DNA of 18,742 nucleotides from Anaerolineae bacterium (GTDB taxonomy: Bacteria > Chloroflexota > Anaerolineae > 4572-78 > J111): the NCBI GenBank assembly GCA_020433835.1, contig JAGRBY010000072.1:1-18742 (forward strand), written 5' to 3'. Of the stretch, positions 1-7,235 are shown one piece after another. The notes beneath the pieces were generated by a model that was not told the origin of the DNA, searched no databases, and saw only the letters and a program-made list of their open reading frames with translations. A program made the translations under genes and the position numbers. Position 1 is the first letter of the stretch. Every line of letters starts with the position of its first letter.

Positions 1-1
1 C

Positions 2-646
2 TCATTTTTAATTGAGGGAGACGGTTTACGCATCATCACCGATCCCTACACCCCGGACGAAATGGGGTTTCCCCCTATTACCGAACCGGCCGACATCGTT
101 ATTCGCAGTTCCAGCGACGATGGCGGTCACTGTTACGCCGAGATGATTCCCGGCAATCCCGACGTGGTTACCGCTACGGAGATTATCGACAGCGGAGCTA
201 CGGTTCGCGGCTTAAAAATCGCCGCTATTCCGGTCCGCGAGAGCCTGATCCACAAAGACTCGCCTCTGGATAACGGCATGTATCGCTTTACGCTGGAAGG
301 CATTCGCCTGGCCCATATGGGCGATGTCGGCAACCCGCTTACCGATGAGCAGCTTGAAGCGCTGTCCCATGTCGATGTCCTCTTTGCGCTGGCCGGTGGT
401 CCGCCGACTCTTGATCTGGATGACCTACGCGAGGCTATCGACATCATCCAGCCTCGCATCATCATTCCGATGCATTACCACCTGCCGGGCACCAAGGTCA
501 AGATGCTGCCCATCACCGAATTGGCCGAACGCTTTTCGGTTGATGAGGTAGTCTGGATGGACAGCTCCGAGTTCGACCTCTCGCGCGATACCTTGCCCAT
601 GACCATGCGCATGTTTGTGCTACGCTCGAGTCTGGTGGAGCAGTAG
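2..646 (+). CDS. Metallo-beta-lactamase-fold hydrolase (3' part)
   Basis: The reading frame is open from base 2, so the gene starts before the window; 214 residues are visible, including about 20 ahead of the first internal ATG at position 62. The visible part resembles the UPF0173/YtkL-like branch of the metallo-beta-lactamase superfamily. It contains a beta-strand rich core, the block HMGDVGNPLT with an Asp that in this fold would be a metal ligand, and a late IIPMHYH block that would give the final His ligand. These proteins bind one or two metal ions and hydrolyse poorly defined substrates in the cytoplasm. The N-terminal HxHxDH motif expected for the family lies outside the window and cannot be checked. 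The stop is followed by a 7-nt repeat array and the dodecin gene on the same strand. Function beyond the fold is unknown. Confidence 0.75.
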   Translation, partial: SFLIEGDGLRIITDPYTPDEMGFPPITEPADIVIRSSSDDGGHCYAEMIPGNPDVVTATEIIDSGATVRGLKIAAIPVRESLIHKDSPLDNGMYRFTLEGIRLAHMGDVGNPLTDEQLEALSHVDVLFALAGGPPTLDLDDLREAIDIIQPRIIIPMHYHLPGTKVKMLPITELAERFSVDEVVWMDSSEFDLSRDTLPMTMRMFVLRSSLVEQ

Positions 647-653
647 CTGTGTT

Positions 654-688
654 GAATTATGAAGGATGAATTATGAATTATGAGGATA
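654..688. repeat. Tandem heptamer array (GAATTAT/GAAGGAT type)
   Basis: Five consecutive 7-nt units fill the gap between the hydrolase and the dodecin: GAATTAT, GAAGGAT, GAATTAT, GAATTAT and a degenerate GAGGATA. The array ends just before the dodecin ribosome binding site. Short 7-nt period repeats are known in cyanobacteria (STRR repeats); that this is the same kind of thing is an inference. Confidence 0.6.
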
Positions 689-704
689 AATAAGGAGCGT
701 ACTT

Positions 705-932
705 ATGACGGATCATGTGTATAAAAAGATTGAATTGACGGGATCGTCGGATGTGAGTATTGAAGATGCGGTTCAGAATGCGGTGGCGAAGGCCAGTAAA
801 TCCATTCGCAATATGCGTTGGTTTGAGGTTGTTGAAACACGCGGCCACATCAGCAACAATCAGGTAGCCTATTGGCAGGTGACAATTAAGATCGGGTTTA
901 CGTTAGATGGCAATGAGGACGCGGGCGCGTAG
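705..932 (+). CDS. Dodecin family flavin-binding protein
   Basis: The 75-residue product has the length and architecture of dodecins, small cytoplasmic proteins that assemble into hollow dodecamers and bind flavin (or CoA in some bacteria) between aromatic residues. Visible family features are an N-terminal [11 protein letters not shown] strand, an amphipathic helix [13 protein letters not shown] (residues about 18-30), the flavin-stacking Trp in [12 protein letters not shown] (W39) and the C-terminal [12 protein letters not shown] strand with Gln58. The ATG at 705 is supported by AAGGAG at 692-697, 7 nt upstream. A strong hairpin terminator follows at 953-991. The likely role is flavin storage or scavenging. 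Nothing in the neighbourhood ties it to a particular pathway. Confidence 0.93.
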   Translation: MTDHVYKKIELTGSSDVSIEDAVQNAVAKASKSIRNMRWFEVVETRGHISNNQVAYWQVTIKIGFTLDGNEDAGA

Positions 933-952
933 TACTTTAGTATCTCAATACG

Positions 953-991
953 GTAACTGGTAATTAGCGATTAAATTACCAGTTACTTTTT
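953..991 (+). terminator. Rho-independent terminator built from heptamer repeats
   Basis: A perfect 13-bp stem, GTAACTGGTAATT (953-965) with AATTACCAGTTAC (974-986), has an 8-nt loop and is followed by TTTTT (987-991). It lies directly after the dodecin gene and touches the stop codon of the convergent gene. The left arm is made of two 7-nt units, GGTAACT (952-958) and GGTAATT (959-965). On the other strand the hairpin is not followed by a U-tract, so it should terminate only rightward transcription. Confidence 0.8.
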
Positions 992-1822
992 CTATCTCTG
1001 CATAGATTGAGGAAGTGGCTGCGGCCCGTGCCACTCGTCGATGGCCAGTTGGATGAGTTGGCGAATGTTTTCGTTGTTCAGTTCATCGAGGGCGTGATGC
1101 ACTTCTCCGTTAACCACAATTTCCATATGGCCGTTGGGATGGCTGCGCAGCCGGATAGTGTGTCGGCTAAGCGGATCGGTCTGGGGCAGAGCGGTTAGGT
1201 GGCGCTGAACAATCTGGTCGATGACATCGACAAATGTACGCGGCGCGCGACTGGGAACTGTTGCTGTGGTAATGAGCAGTTTGCCGGTGGCCGCCGCAAT
1301 TTTTTTGGCTAACTTTTCCCAAAGTTGGGTCTCGTTGTGTAAGTTCGGCTCTTGATCAACCGGATAATCGGCATAGTGTCGCACCAACGTCACCGTGCGC
1401 TCATCTTTAAGCGTAACAAAGATAAACCACTTACGCCGTGTGTACATGCGCGGCACAAAGATACCTTCCTGGTGCTGGCTCTCAAAATCGAGAAAAACTT
1501 TGTCGATTTTGTCGAAATGGAAGAAGCGTGTCTGGTGATCGAAAAAAAGGTAGTGGGTGGTAAAAAACAATGTCTGCTGGGTTATATCGACACTAACCGA
1601 GCGGCGGCTGGTTAGCAGCAGCAAACTAAAACCAACGTAGACCACCGTCACCAGCCAGCCGATCAGGCCATAGCCGGAGGTAAAGACAACTGCGCCGGTG
1701 ATAATGCCCAATATCAGCGCCACCGCACCCCATAACCGCAATATGTTAGGACGAGCCAATATTAAAACTGTCTCGGTTTCCTCTTTGATAAGTTGTGCTA
1801 TGGGAATAGAGAGGTTCAACAT
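992..1822 (-). CDS. Membrane protein with PH-like region, function unknown
   Basis: The 276-residue product has two hydrophobic segments close together (about residues 30-49 and 53-71) joined by a short turn, giving a membrane hairpin with both ends probably cytoplasmic. After the second segment comes a strand-rich stretch (about 74-145), TSRRSVSVDITQQTL then HFDKIDKVFLDFE, which recalls bacterial PH-like domains that follow two membrane helices. That similarity is an impression, not a confirmed match. The last 75 residues are hydrophilic (HPNGHMEIVVNGEVHHALDE). I do not recognise a family. The start codon has only a weak, distant AAGG upstream. Heptamer-based hairpins lie on both sides of the gene. 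It is transcribed alone, convergent with dodecin and divergent from the SGNH hydrolase. Confidence 0.75.
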   Translation of the reverse strand: MLNLSIPIAQLIKEETETVLILARPNILRLWGAVALILGIITGAVVFTSGYGLIGWLVTVVYVGFSLLLLTSRRSVSVDITQQTLFFTTHYLFFDHQTRFFHFDKIDKVFLDFESQHQEGIFVPRMYTRRKWFIFVTLKDERTVTLVRHYADYPVDQEPNLHNETQLWEKLAKKIAAATGKLLITTATVPSRAPRTFVDVIDQIVQRHLTALPQTDPLSRHTIRLRSHPNGHMEIVVNGEVHHALDELNNENIRQLIQLAIDEWHGPQPLPQSMQR

Positions 1823-1875
1823 AGGTTAGAGCTTTGCCTTGAGGCGTGAGTCAAATAACATTTCCTCAGGAATTA

Positions 1876-1921
1876 GGTAAATGGTAATTGGTAACTAGAG
1901 ATTATCTGTTACCAATTACCA
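1876..1921. repeat. Heptamer array forming a 14-bp hairpin
   Basis: Three tandem 7-nt units, GGTAAAT, GGTAATT and GGTAACT (1876-1896), are followed by AGAGATT and then by their inverted copy. The result is a perfect 14-bp stem (1882-1895 with 1908-1921) and a 12-nt loop. The units match those in the terminator at 952-986, where the order is GGTAACT, GGTAATT, AGCGATT. No U-tract follows on either strand, so this copy is not an obvious intrinsic terminator. Confidence 0.7.
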
Positions 1922-2056
1922 CCTCCTCCATTCTTTTATTATACAGCGAATTTCTTCTTGACTCCAACATACGGCTGCGTTCGTGAGAACTGGGTCAATC
2001 TACTGTTATAGGATCATGGCTTGCAAACTTTTAGGAAATAGCTGCATAATTTTGGT

Positions 2057-2812
2057 ATGAAAACACGCTCTTGGATGATTATAAGCCTTGTGACGTTAAG
2101 CCTGCTGCTTGTCTCGCTGCTGGCGAATGTCGTTATTTTTAATCAGGCGCAGCAATATTATCACCAGCTCAACGGCGTTCGGCTCGATCCTTTGGGAATG
2201 CGAGCCTATCCGGCGAAGATAAACAAACCGATCCCGACAGAAAACCAAAAGAGCGTTGTCTTTTTGGGCGACTCGCGAGCCTTCGCCTGGCCTGCACCCG
2301 ATGACCAGCCTCACTTTGTCTTTACAAACCGGGGCATCGGATCGCAGACCACCGAGCAAGTTCTCCGACGCTACGAGGCTCATGTTAAACCCCTGTCGGC
2401 TGATGTTGTGGTGCTTCAGGTGGGTATCAACGATTTGAAAACCATCCCGCTTTTTCTTGATCAGAAGAAAGGAATCATTGACCGGACGGAAACGAATATT
2501 GCCACGATAGTAGAGCTGGCCCGGCAGGATGGCTCGATCGTTATTTTAACCACCGTATTTCCCCTCGGCGCGGTGCCGATGGAGCGCCGCTTCTTTTGGT
2601 CGCCGGATGTGGCCGAGGCCATCGATGAGGTCAATACCTTTTTATATACCTTGGCCTCAGATGAGGTCATCCTTTTCGATACATCTGCCGTTTTGGCCGG
2701 CGAAGATGGCCAGGTGAAGCCGGAATTCAGCTTCGATTTGCTCCATCTCACTCCGGCGGGGTATGAGGCGTTGAACCAGCCGCTTGTTGATCTTTTGCAA
2801 CAACGTTATTGA
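2057..2812 (+). CDS. SGNH/GDSL-type hydrolase, membrane-anchored
   Basis: The 251-residue product carries the four conserved SGNH blocks: GDSR at 71-74 (nucleophile Ser73), RGIG at 92-95 (oxyanion Gly93), GIND at 123-126 (Asn125) and DLLH at 227-230 (Asp227 and His230 of the triad). Residues about 7-28 form a hydrophobic segment after MKTRS, which fits an uncleaved signal anchor and places the catalytic domain outside the membrane. SGNH enzymes are esterases, lipases or carbohydrate deacetylases; the substrate cannot be deduced. No good ribosome binding site is close to the ATG (AGGAAA at 2034-2039 is about 17 nt away), so the start is moderately secure and rests on the signal anchor. The YbaK-type gene follows on the same strand. 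Confidence 0.9.
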   Translation: MKTRSWMIISLVTLSLLLVSLLANVVIFNQAQQYYHQLNGVRLDPLGMRAYPAKINKPIPTENQKSVVFLGDSRAFAWPAPDDQPHFVFTNRGIGSQTTEQVLRRYEAHVKPLSADVVVLQVGINDLKTIPLFLDQKKGIIDRTETNIATIVELARQDGSIVILTTVFPLGAVPMERRFFWSPDVAEAIDEVNTFLYTLASDEVILFDTSAVLAGEDGQVKPEFSFDLLHLTPAGYEALNQPLVDLLQQRY

Positions 2813-2873
2813 GTAGTTGACAGATAACCTGTTTCCCCCTACAGTCTACGCATCCCATCCATGGAAGAGAGCT

Positions 2874-3353
2874 ATGGCCCAAAACTTGACCAGCGCCGAT
2901 CTCCAACGCTTTATCAACGACCAAGCTATCGAGGCTACCATTTTGATTATGGCCGAACACACCCCCACCGTGCCGGATGCCGCCCGCGCTTTGCAGGTTG
3001 AGCCGGAGCAGATCATCAAATCGTTGGTGTTTATAGTGAACGATGAGCCGATTTTGATTATCAACAACGGCACAGCCAAAATCGACCAGCGTAAAATTGC
3101 CGCTCGGCTGGAGGTTGGCCGAAAAAAGGTAAAATTCGCCAGCCCGGAACAGGCGCTTGAGATTACAGGCTACATTGTCGGCAGCATGCCGCCTTTTGGG
3201 CATCGCCAAACACTGCGAACCTTCATCGACCCAGCGATTACGGAGTTAGACTCGATCTACGGCGGCGGTGGCGACATCGACGCGATGATGCGCCTAACGC
3301 CCGCCGAACTTCTGCGCGTCACTACCGGCGAAGTCATTGCTGTCTCTGAGTAG
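2874..3353 (+). CDS. YbaK/EbsC-type aminoacyl-tRNA deacylase
   Basis: The 159-residue product matches the YbaK/ProX family, which hydrolyses mischarged aminoacyl-tRNAs such as Cys-tRNA(Pro) or Ala-tRNA(Pro) in trans. Visible family features are the conserved Lys in QIIKSLVF (Lys49), the ILIINNGTAKID strand and turn, and the GSMPPFGH block (103-110). The near-cognate specificity cannot be read from sequence alone. I chose ATG 2874 because GGAAGAG lies at 2863-2869, just upstream. An in-frame TTG at 2817, four nt after the previous stop, would add 19 residues of low-complexity sequence and has no ribosome binding site. The gene probably belongs to the same transcript as the SGNH hydrolase, although the functions look unrelated. 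Confidence 0.88.
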   Translation: MAQNLTSADLQRFINDQAIEATILIMAEHTPTVPDAARALQVEPEQIIKSLVFIVNDEPILIINNGTAKIDQRKIAARLEVGRKKVKFASPEQALEITGYIVGSMPPFGHRQTLRTFIDPAITELDSIYGGGGDIDAMMRLTPAELLRVTTGEVIAVSE

Positions 3354-3383
3354 AGGCCAAAATCGCTTACTATGTGCCAACTA

Positions 3384-3412
3384 TTGATTCTCCACCCTAA
3401 CTATGATACAAT
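3384..3412 (+). promoter_or_regulatory. Candidate sigma70-type promoter
   Basis: TTGATT (3384-3389) and TACAAT (3407-3412) are separated by 17 nt and lie about 40 nt before the start of the secreted protein gene at 3451. This is a prediction from consensus match only. Confidence 0.4.
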
Positions 3413-3450
3413 GGCTTTATATTATGGTAAGTTGTAGCGGGGCCAGGTGA

Positions 3451-4311
3451 ATGATGAAAAATTTCGGCGATTTGCAAACCGTTTATCTTTTGATTGGGCT
3501 TGCTTTGTCTGCGGTGGTGGCGTTGGTATTTGCTGCGCCCACATACGCCGGCGACCCGGATGATACGATTGGTCCGGCCAACCCAAATGTGTTGGTCTGT
3601 CGCCGAAAAAGTGATGGTAAGTATGTTAACTTAGAGAATGATGCCTTTCCAGGAACTTCAGGCGGTACCATTGAGTTCGATCCTGATGAGGAAGTTAATG
3701 TTTCCAAATTAGAAAGAGAGTGTGATCGAGAAGGTGGCGAACTCGAATATGCTGCCGCTACTGAAATTATAGGCTATGTCTATGAATATTTTCCCAGCAG
3801 CGATGACCCCGACGAGTGGTATGCTGTGCCGAGGGCAGGCATCCCAGTAATTGCTGAAGGAATCGATTTTGAAATTTTTTGGATATCTGAAGATAATGGT
3901 TATTACTATTTCTACAAAACCCGTTTTGGATCAGGCCCAATTCTTTTAAACTTGCAGTTACCTCCCGATGCTACTGCTATCAATCCAAATATTCGCATCG
4001 AGTCGACCGGTTTTTCTGACACCTGGACCGTATATTTAGGCTTTTATCGAGGCGACATTGAGCCGCCGGATATCGAAAATTTGCATACCCCTGACGGAGA
4101 ACCTTTACCCAGAGGCGACACCCGCTTTTATGATAACGTCGGCCTTGATGGAAAAACGGCTTTACCGGCTGTAGGCGGCATCAAAGAAGAGCAGCAATCA
4201 ATGCCGGTTATGGCTCTGGCGGCAGCTATCGCCATTGTTTTGCCGGTTATCGGCGTTATCACCATTCGGCGCAATCGGCAGTCGAATAAAACGGATGATA
4301 GAATAAAGTAA
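3451..4311 (+). CDS. Secreted surface protein with C-terminal LPAVGG-type anchor
   Basis: The 286-residue protein starts with a signal peptide (hydrophobic core about 12-29, likely cleavage after TYA at 33). It ends with a layout typical of sortase substrates: LPAVGG at 238-243, a spacer, a hydrophobic helix (about 252-272) and a basic tail starting RRNR. The middle is acidic and aromatic (EYAAATEIIGYVYEYFPSS; WISEDNGYYYFYK), looks beta-rich, and matches no family I know. It might be a carboxypeptidase-like or SdrD B-like fold, but that is a guess. Two cysteines (C50, C91) could form a disulfide. The spacer between the motif and the helix is longer than in classical LPXTG signals, so it may simply be a membrane-anchored protein. 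AGGTGA precedes ATG 3451; ATG 3454 is an equally possible start. The middle of the gene is more AT-rich than its neighbours. Confidence 0.75.
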   Translation: MMKNFGDLQTVYLLIGLALSAVVALVFAAPTYAGDPDDTIGPANPNVLVCRRKSDGKYVNLENDAFPGTSGGTIEFDPDEEVNVSKLERECDREGGELEYAAATEIIGYVYEYFPSSDDPDEWYAVPRAGIPVIAEGIDFEIFWISEDNGYYYFYKTRFGSGPILLNLQLPPDATAINPNIRIESTGFSDTWTVYLGFYRGDIEPPDIENLHTPDGEPLPRGDTRFYDNVGLDGKTALPAVGGIKEEQQSMPVMALAAAIAIVLPVIGVITIRRNRQSNKTDDRIK

Positions 4312-4347
4312 CGTCGCGGTTTGAAATCTGTACGCATAATTGAAAAT

Positions 4348-4381
4348 AAAAAATCCCTCAGCATAGCGAGGGATTTTTTTT
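4348..4381. terminator. Bidirectional intrinsic terminator
   Basis: The stem ATCCCTC (4353-4359) with GAGGGAT (4368-4374) has an 8-nt loop and is flanked by an A-run on the left and eight T on the right. Each strand therefore reads as stem plus U-tract. It sits between the convergent genes ending at 4311 (plus) and 4398 (minus) and can serve both. Confidence 0.88.
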
Positions 4382-4397
4382 ACGGTATAGTCAAGCT

Positions 4398-5639
4398 TTA
4401 CGGCGACAGCGTTTCGCCGCTTGGCACAAAATCTGTCTGGAAGCTGCCTTCTTTAGCACCGGGGTTGATGATAACATTGTGGCCGATTTTCGCCCCATTG
4501 GGGATGCGGGCCCACTTGCCGACCACTGTTAAGCCGGTATTGAGCCGGGTAGGATGCTCGCGGTTAGGGATGTTATCGACTCCGTAGCCGATTTCGGCGC
4601 TTTCACCAATGTGAACATCTTTATCGATGATGGCGCGTTCAACCCGGGCGTGGGCCTCGATGACGGTATCGTTCATAATCACCGAGTCGCGCACAATCGC
4701 ACCCGGAGCCACCCGCACGCCGGGTGACAGTACCGAGCGCTCAACCACGCCTTCCACGATGCAGCCGTTTGAAATGAGGTTGCCACCCACCCACGCTTCG
4801 TTGCCGACACGGACCGGAGGTTGTTCCTCACTACGGGTGTGGATGACCCAGTCGGGGTCGTACAGATCCAGGGCCGGGGTTTCGGCCAAAAGCGACATAT
4901 TGGCTTCCCAGTAGGCCTGGAGTGTGCCAACATCGGCCCAGTAGCCCTCAAATGTGTGGGCATAAACGCGATGCGAATTGATGATTTTGGGCAGGATATC
5001 GCGACCAAAATCGTTGGGTTTTTCATCGGCCAGCACCTCTTTGAGAACTTTGTAATCAAAAATATAAATCCCCATTGAGGCCAGGGTTTCTTTAGAGCGG
5101 CGCGGCTTTTCTTTAAAGCCGGTGATTCGCATGTCTGAATCAACGCTGACAATGCCGAAACGATAGGTTTCAAAGGGGCTAACCCGCCGAACCCCAAGCG
5201 TTACCTGCGCTCCTGATTGCTGGTGAAACTGAAGCATAAGCCGATAATCCATTTTGTAGATATGGTCACCGGCCAAAATAAGCACCGTATCGACGCGCTG
5301 CTCATCAACAAAATCGAGATTGCGCCGAACGGCGTCGGCGGTTCCACGCTGCCAGCCGCTTTGCCGGGGGCCTAAATAGGGCTGTAGCAAACGAACTCCG
5401 CCTTGCGATCGGTCTAAGTCCCACGGCTTGCCAACCCCCACGTGGACGTTTAGCGAGCGCGGCATGTGCTGCGTTAACAGCGAAACGTTGTAAATATCAG
5501 AGTTGACACAGTTTGATAGTGAAAAATCAATAATTCGAAATTTACCACCAAACGGAATGGCCGGTTCGGCGCGAACCATCGTCAGTACGCTTAAATTTTC
5601 GCTGGCCCCGCCGGCCATGATCATGGCTAAAACTCTCAT
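4398..5639 (-). CDS. GlgC-family paralogue with altered active-site loop (possible regulatory subunit)
   Basis: The 413-residue protein is a full-length homologue of ADP-glucose pyrophosphorylase, with a nucleotidyltransferase domain (1 to about 240) and a C-terminal left-handed beta-helix. It aligns nearly throughout with the upstream gene product, sharing [32 protein letters not shown] and LASMGIYIF. The signature loop is changed, however: where the neighbour has GGAGTRL and RAKPAVPF, this protein has GGASENL and RAEPAIPF. Arg15 is thus Asn and Lys25 is Glu. The Asp in GDHIYKMDY and the EKP motif remain, but the residue aligned with Glu of TEFHEKP is Gly. In plant enzymes the equivalent Arg/Lys pair separates catalytic small subunits from regulatory large subunits, and Firmicutes have a similar GlgC/GlgD pair. 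A regulatory partner of the upstream GlgC is the best inference. The gene starts 2 nt after the glgC stop. Confidence 0.85.
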   Translation of the reverse strand: MRVLAMIMAGGASENLSVLTMVRAEPAIPFGGKFRIIDFSLSNCVNSDIYNVSLLTQHMPRSLNVHVGVGKPWDLDRSQGGVRLLQPYLGPRQSGWQRGTADAVRRNLDFVDEQRVDTVLILAGDHIYKMDYRLMLQFHQQSGAQVTLGVRRVSPFETYRFGIVSVDSDMRITGFKEKPRRSKETLASMGIYIFDYKVLKEVLADEKPNDFGRDILPKIINSHRVYAHTFEGYWADVGTLQAYWEANMSLLAETPALDLYDPDWVIHTRSEEQPPVRVGNEAWVGGNLISNGCIVEGVVERSVLSPGVRVAPGAIVRDSVIMNDTVIEAHARVERAIIDKDVHIGESAEIGYGVDNIPNREHPTRLNTGLTVVGKWARIPNGAKIGHNVIINPGAKEGSFQTDFVPSGETLSP

Positions 5640-5641
5640 GG

Positions 5642-6901
5642 TTAAACTGTCTCCCCGCTCGAGATATCGGTTCCCGGAAAATCACTTTCAAGACATCCTG
5701 ACCTGATGAGCACATTACGACCGACAGTGATACCGCCCGGAATTTGAGCACCGGCTCCCACCACAGTAATGCCGGTGTTGAGTTTGTCGGGCATTTGGTG
5801 GTTAACCGTCATATCATCGCCGTATCCCAGATAGGTACCCGCCCCGATGACCACGTTTTCGTCAATAATGGCTTTGTCGACTACCGCTCCCGGCCCAATC
5901 CAGGTATCATTAATAATAACCGACTCTTTGACCACGGCGCCGGGTGAAACATATACCCCCGGTGATAAAACCGAACGTTCCACCTGGCCGCGAACCACGC
6001 AGCCGTTAGAGATCAGGCTATCGACAATGCGGGCCTGGGGACCGAGCTTAACCGGAGGCCGCTCCTGGCTGCGGGTGTGAATAACCCAGTTGGGGTCGTG
6101 TAAATTTAATACGCGTTCCATCTCGGCGCTGGTCATTGCCAAATTGGTTTCCCAAAAGGAGTGGATGGTTCCCACATCAACCCAGTAGCCTTCAAAAGGA
6201 TAGGCATACACTTTATCTTGGCTGATCATGTCGGGAATGACATGCTTGCCAAAGTCGATGCGGGGCTGTTCTGAGGTTCCTTCAGACAAACGCTGAATGA
6301 GGATGTGGGTACTAAAGATATAAATCCCCATCGAGGCCAGCGTTCCTTTATCACGATCCTTGGGCTTTTCGTGAAACTCGGTTACGCGCATGTTGCGATT
6401 GACGGTCATAATCCCAAAGCGATCCGTTTCGTCAAGTGGCACTTCCATCACACCGACGGTAAGATCGGCCCCCTTTTGCATATGATACTCAAGCATGGGG
6501 CGATAATCCATCTTATAGATGTGGTCGCCGGAAAGAATGACGATGAGGTCAGGATCTTTTTCCTGAATAAAGTCGAGGTTGCGGAATACAGCATCGGCTG
6601 TGCCGCGATACCAATCGAGGTCGGCGTTACTGCCTTGATAGGGCTGACGCATATGTACACCGCCGCGTTGCCTATCCAAATCCCAGGGTTTACCAATACC
6701 TACGTGGGTATTGAGTGAGTGAGGGCGATATTGGGTTAAAACCGCAACATCGTAAATACCGGAGTTGACACAGTTTGACAGTGTAAAATCTATAATCCGA
6801 TATTTTCCGGCAAAAGGTACAGCAGGCTTGGCTCGCTTGTCAGATAGCACAGTGAGACGTGTTCCGGCACCTCCGGCCATTAGCACAGCTAAAACTCGCA
6901 T
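5642..6901 (-). CDS. glgC: Glucose-1-phosphate adenylyltransferase GlgC
   Basis: The 419-residue protein makes ADP-glucose from ATP and glucose 1-phosphate, the committed step of bacterial glycogen synthesis in the cytoplasm. Signature residues are present: GGAGTRL with Arg15, RAKPAVPF with Lys25, the catalytic Asp in [11 protein letters not shown], and TEFHEKP for glucose 1-phosphate binding. From about residue 290 the hexapeptide-like pattern of the left-handed beta-helix is visible ([23 protein letters not shown]). Length is typical for the family. AGGAAG at 6910-6915 supports the ATG with an 8-nt spacer. A near-consensus promoter lies at 7041-7069 and a leader of roughly 130 nt contains hairpins. 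It is the first gene of a two-gene operon with the divergent GlgC paralogue. Confidence 0.95.
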   Translation of the reverse strand: MRVLAVLMAGGAGTRLTVLSDKRAKPAVPFAGKYRIIDFTLSNCVNSGIYDVAVLTQYRPHSLNTHVGIGKPWDLDRQRGGVHMRQPYQGSNADLDWYRGTADAVFRNLDFIQEKDPDLIVILSGDHIYKMDYRPMLEYHMQKGADLTVGVMEVPLDETDRFGIMTVNRNMRVTEFHEKPKDRDKGTLASMGIYIFSTHILIQRLSEGTSEQPRIDFGKHVIPDMISQDKVYAYPFEGYWVDVGTIHSFWETNLAMTSAEMERVLNLHDPNWVIHTRSQERPPVKLGPQARIVDSLISNGCVVRGQVERSVLSPGVYVSPGAVVKESVIINDTWIGPGAVVDKAIIDENVVIGAGTYLGYGDDMTVNHQMPDKLNTGITVVGAGAQIPGGITVGRNVLIRSGCLESDFPGTDISSGETV

Positions 6902-6974
6902 AGTTTTATCTTCCTATTGCTACTAAAACTATTTACGTGAAAGTTAGATGTTGAAGAAGCTATTAAGGGCTTTT

Positions 6975-7018
6975 GAAACTGCTGTTTCTAAATAAGACCT
7001 ATTGGCTTGCTATTTAGA
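6975..7018 (-). promoter_or_regulatory. Hairpins in the glgC leader
   Basis: Within the predicted 5' leader there is a perfect 8-bp inverted repeat, TCTAAATA (6987-6994) with TATTTAGA (7011-7018). A second hairpin, GAAAC (6975-6979) with GTTTC (6984-6988), overlaps it by two bases, so the two stems are partly exclusive. No known riboswitch is recognised. Confidence 0.35.
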
Positions 7019-7040
7019 GCAATCTCATCGTAGGAACCTC

Positions 7041-7069
7041 AGTATAACTTTAGATAGCATTACTGTCAA
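7041..7069 (-). promoter_or_regulatory. Predicted glgC promoter
   Basis: On the minus strand TTGACA (7064-7069) is followed after exactly 17 nt by TATACT (7041-7046). This is a near-consensus sigma70-type promoter pointing at glgC, and would give a leader of about 130 nt. Confidence 0.75.
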
Positions 7070-7179
7070 AAATGAGGTTTGGAGAGGGTTCATCTGTGAA
7101 ATTTGTTGCAAATTGTTAGCGCGTTTTTTAAGTAGATGGCGTGTTAATATGATTTTATGACAACTTATCGACAGCTTCA

Positions 7180-7208
7180 TTGTACAACATCATGATTTAT
7201 GTTATAAT
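7180..7208 (+). promoter_or_regulatory. Predicted promoter of the XRE gene with overlapping palindrome
   Basis: TTGTAC (7180-7185), a 17-nt spacer and TATAAT (7203-7208) lie 27 nt before the ATG. The -35 box is part of the perfect palindrome TTGTACAA (7180-7187), which could be an operator. A further inverted repeat, AATTTG-TTG-CAAATT, lies at 7100-7114 between the two divergent promoters. The rest of the 334-nt gap (6902-7235) holds no coding signal. Confidence 0.65.
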
Positions 7209-7235
7209 TCAGTAGAATGACACGGGAGGCAAACG

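Noticed and set aside
6305..6718. 137-codon open frame antisense to glgC (plus strand)
   Set aside because: It lies wholly inside glgC in the opposite sense, has no ribosome binding site, and its product resembles nothing. The glgC frame explains the sequence.
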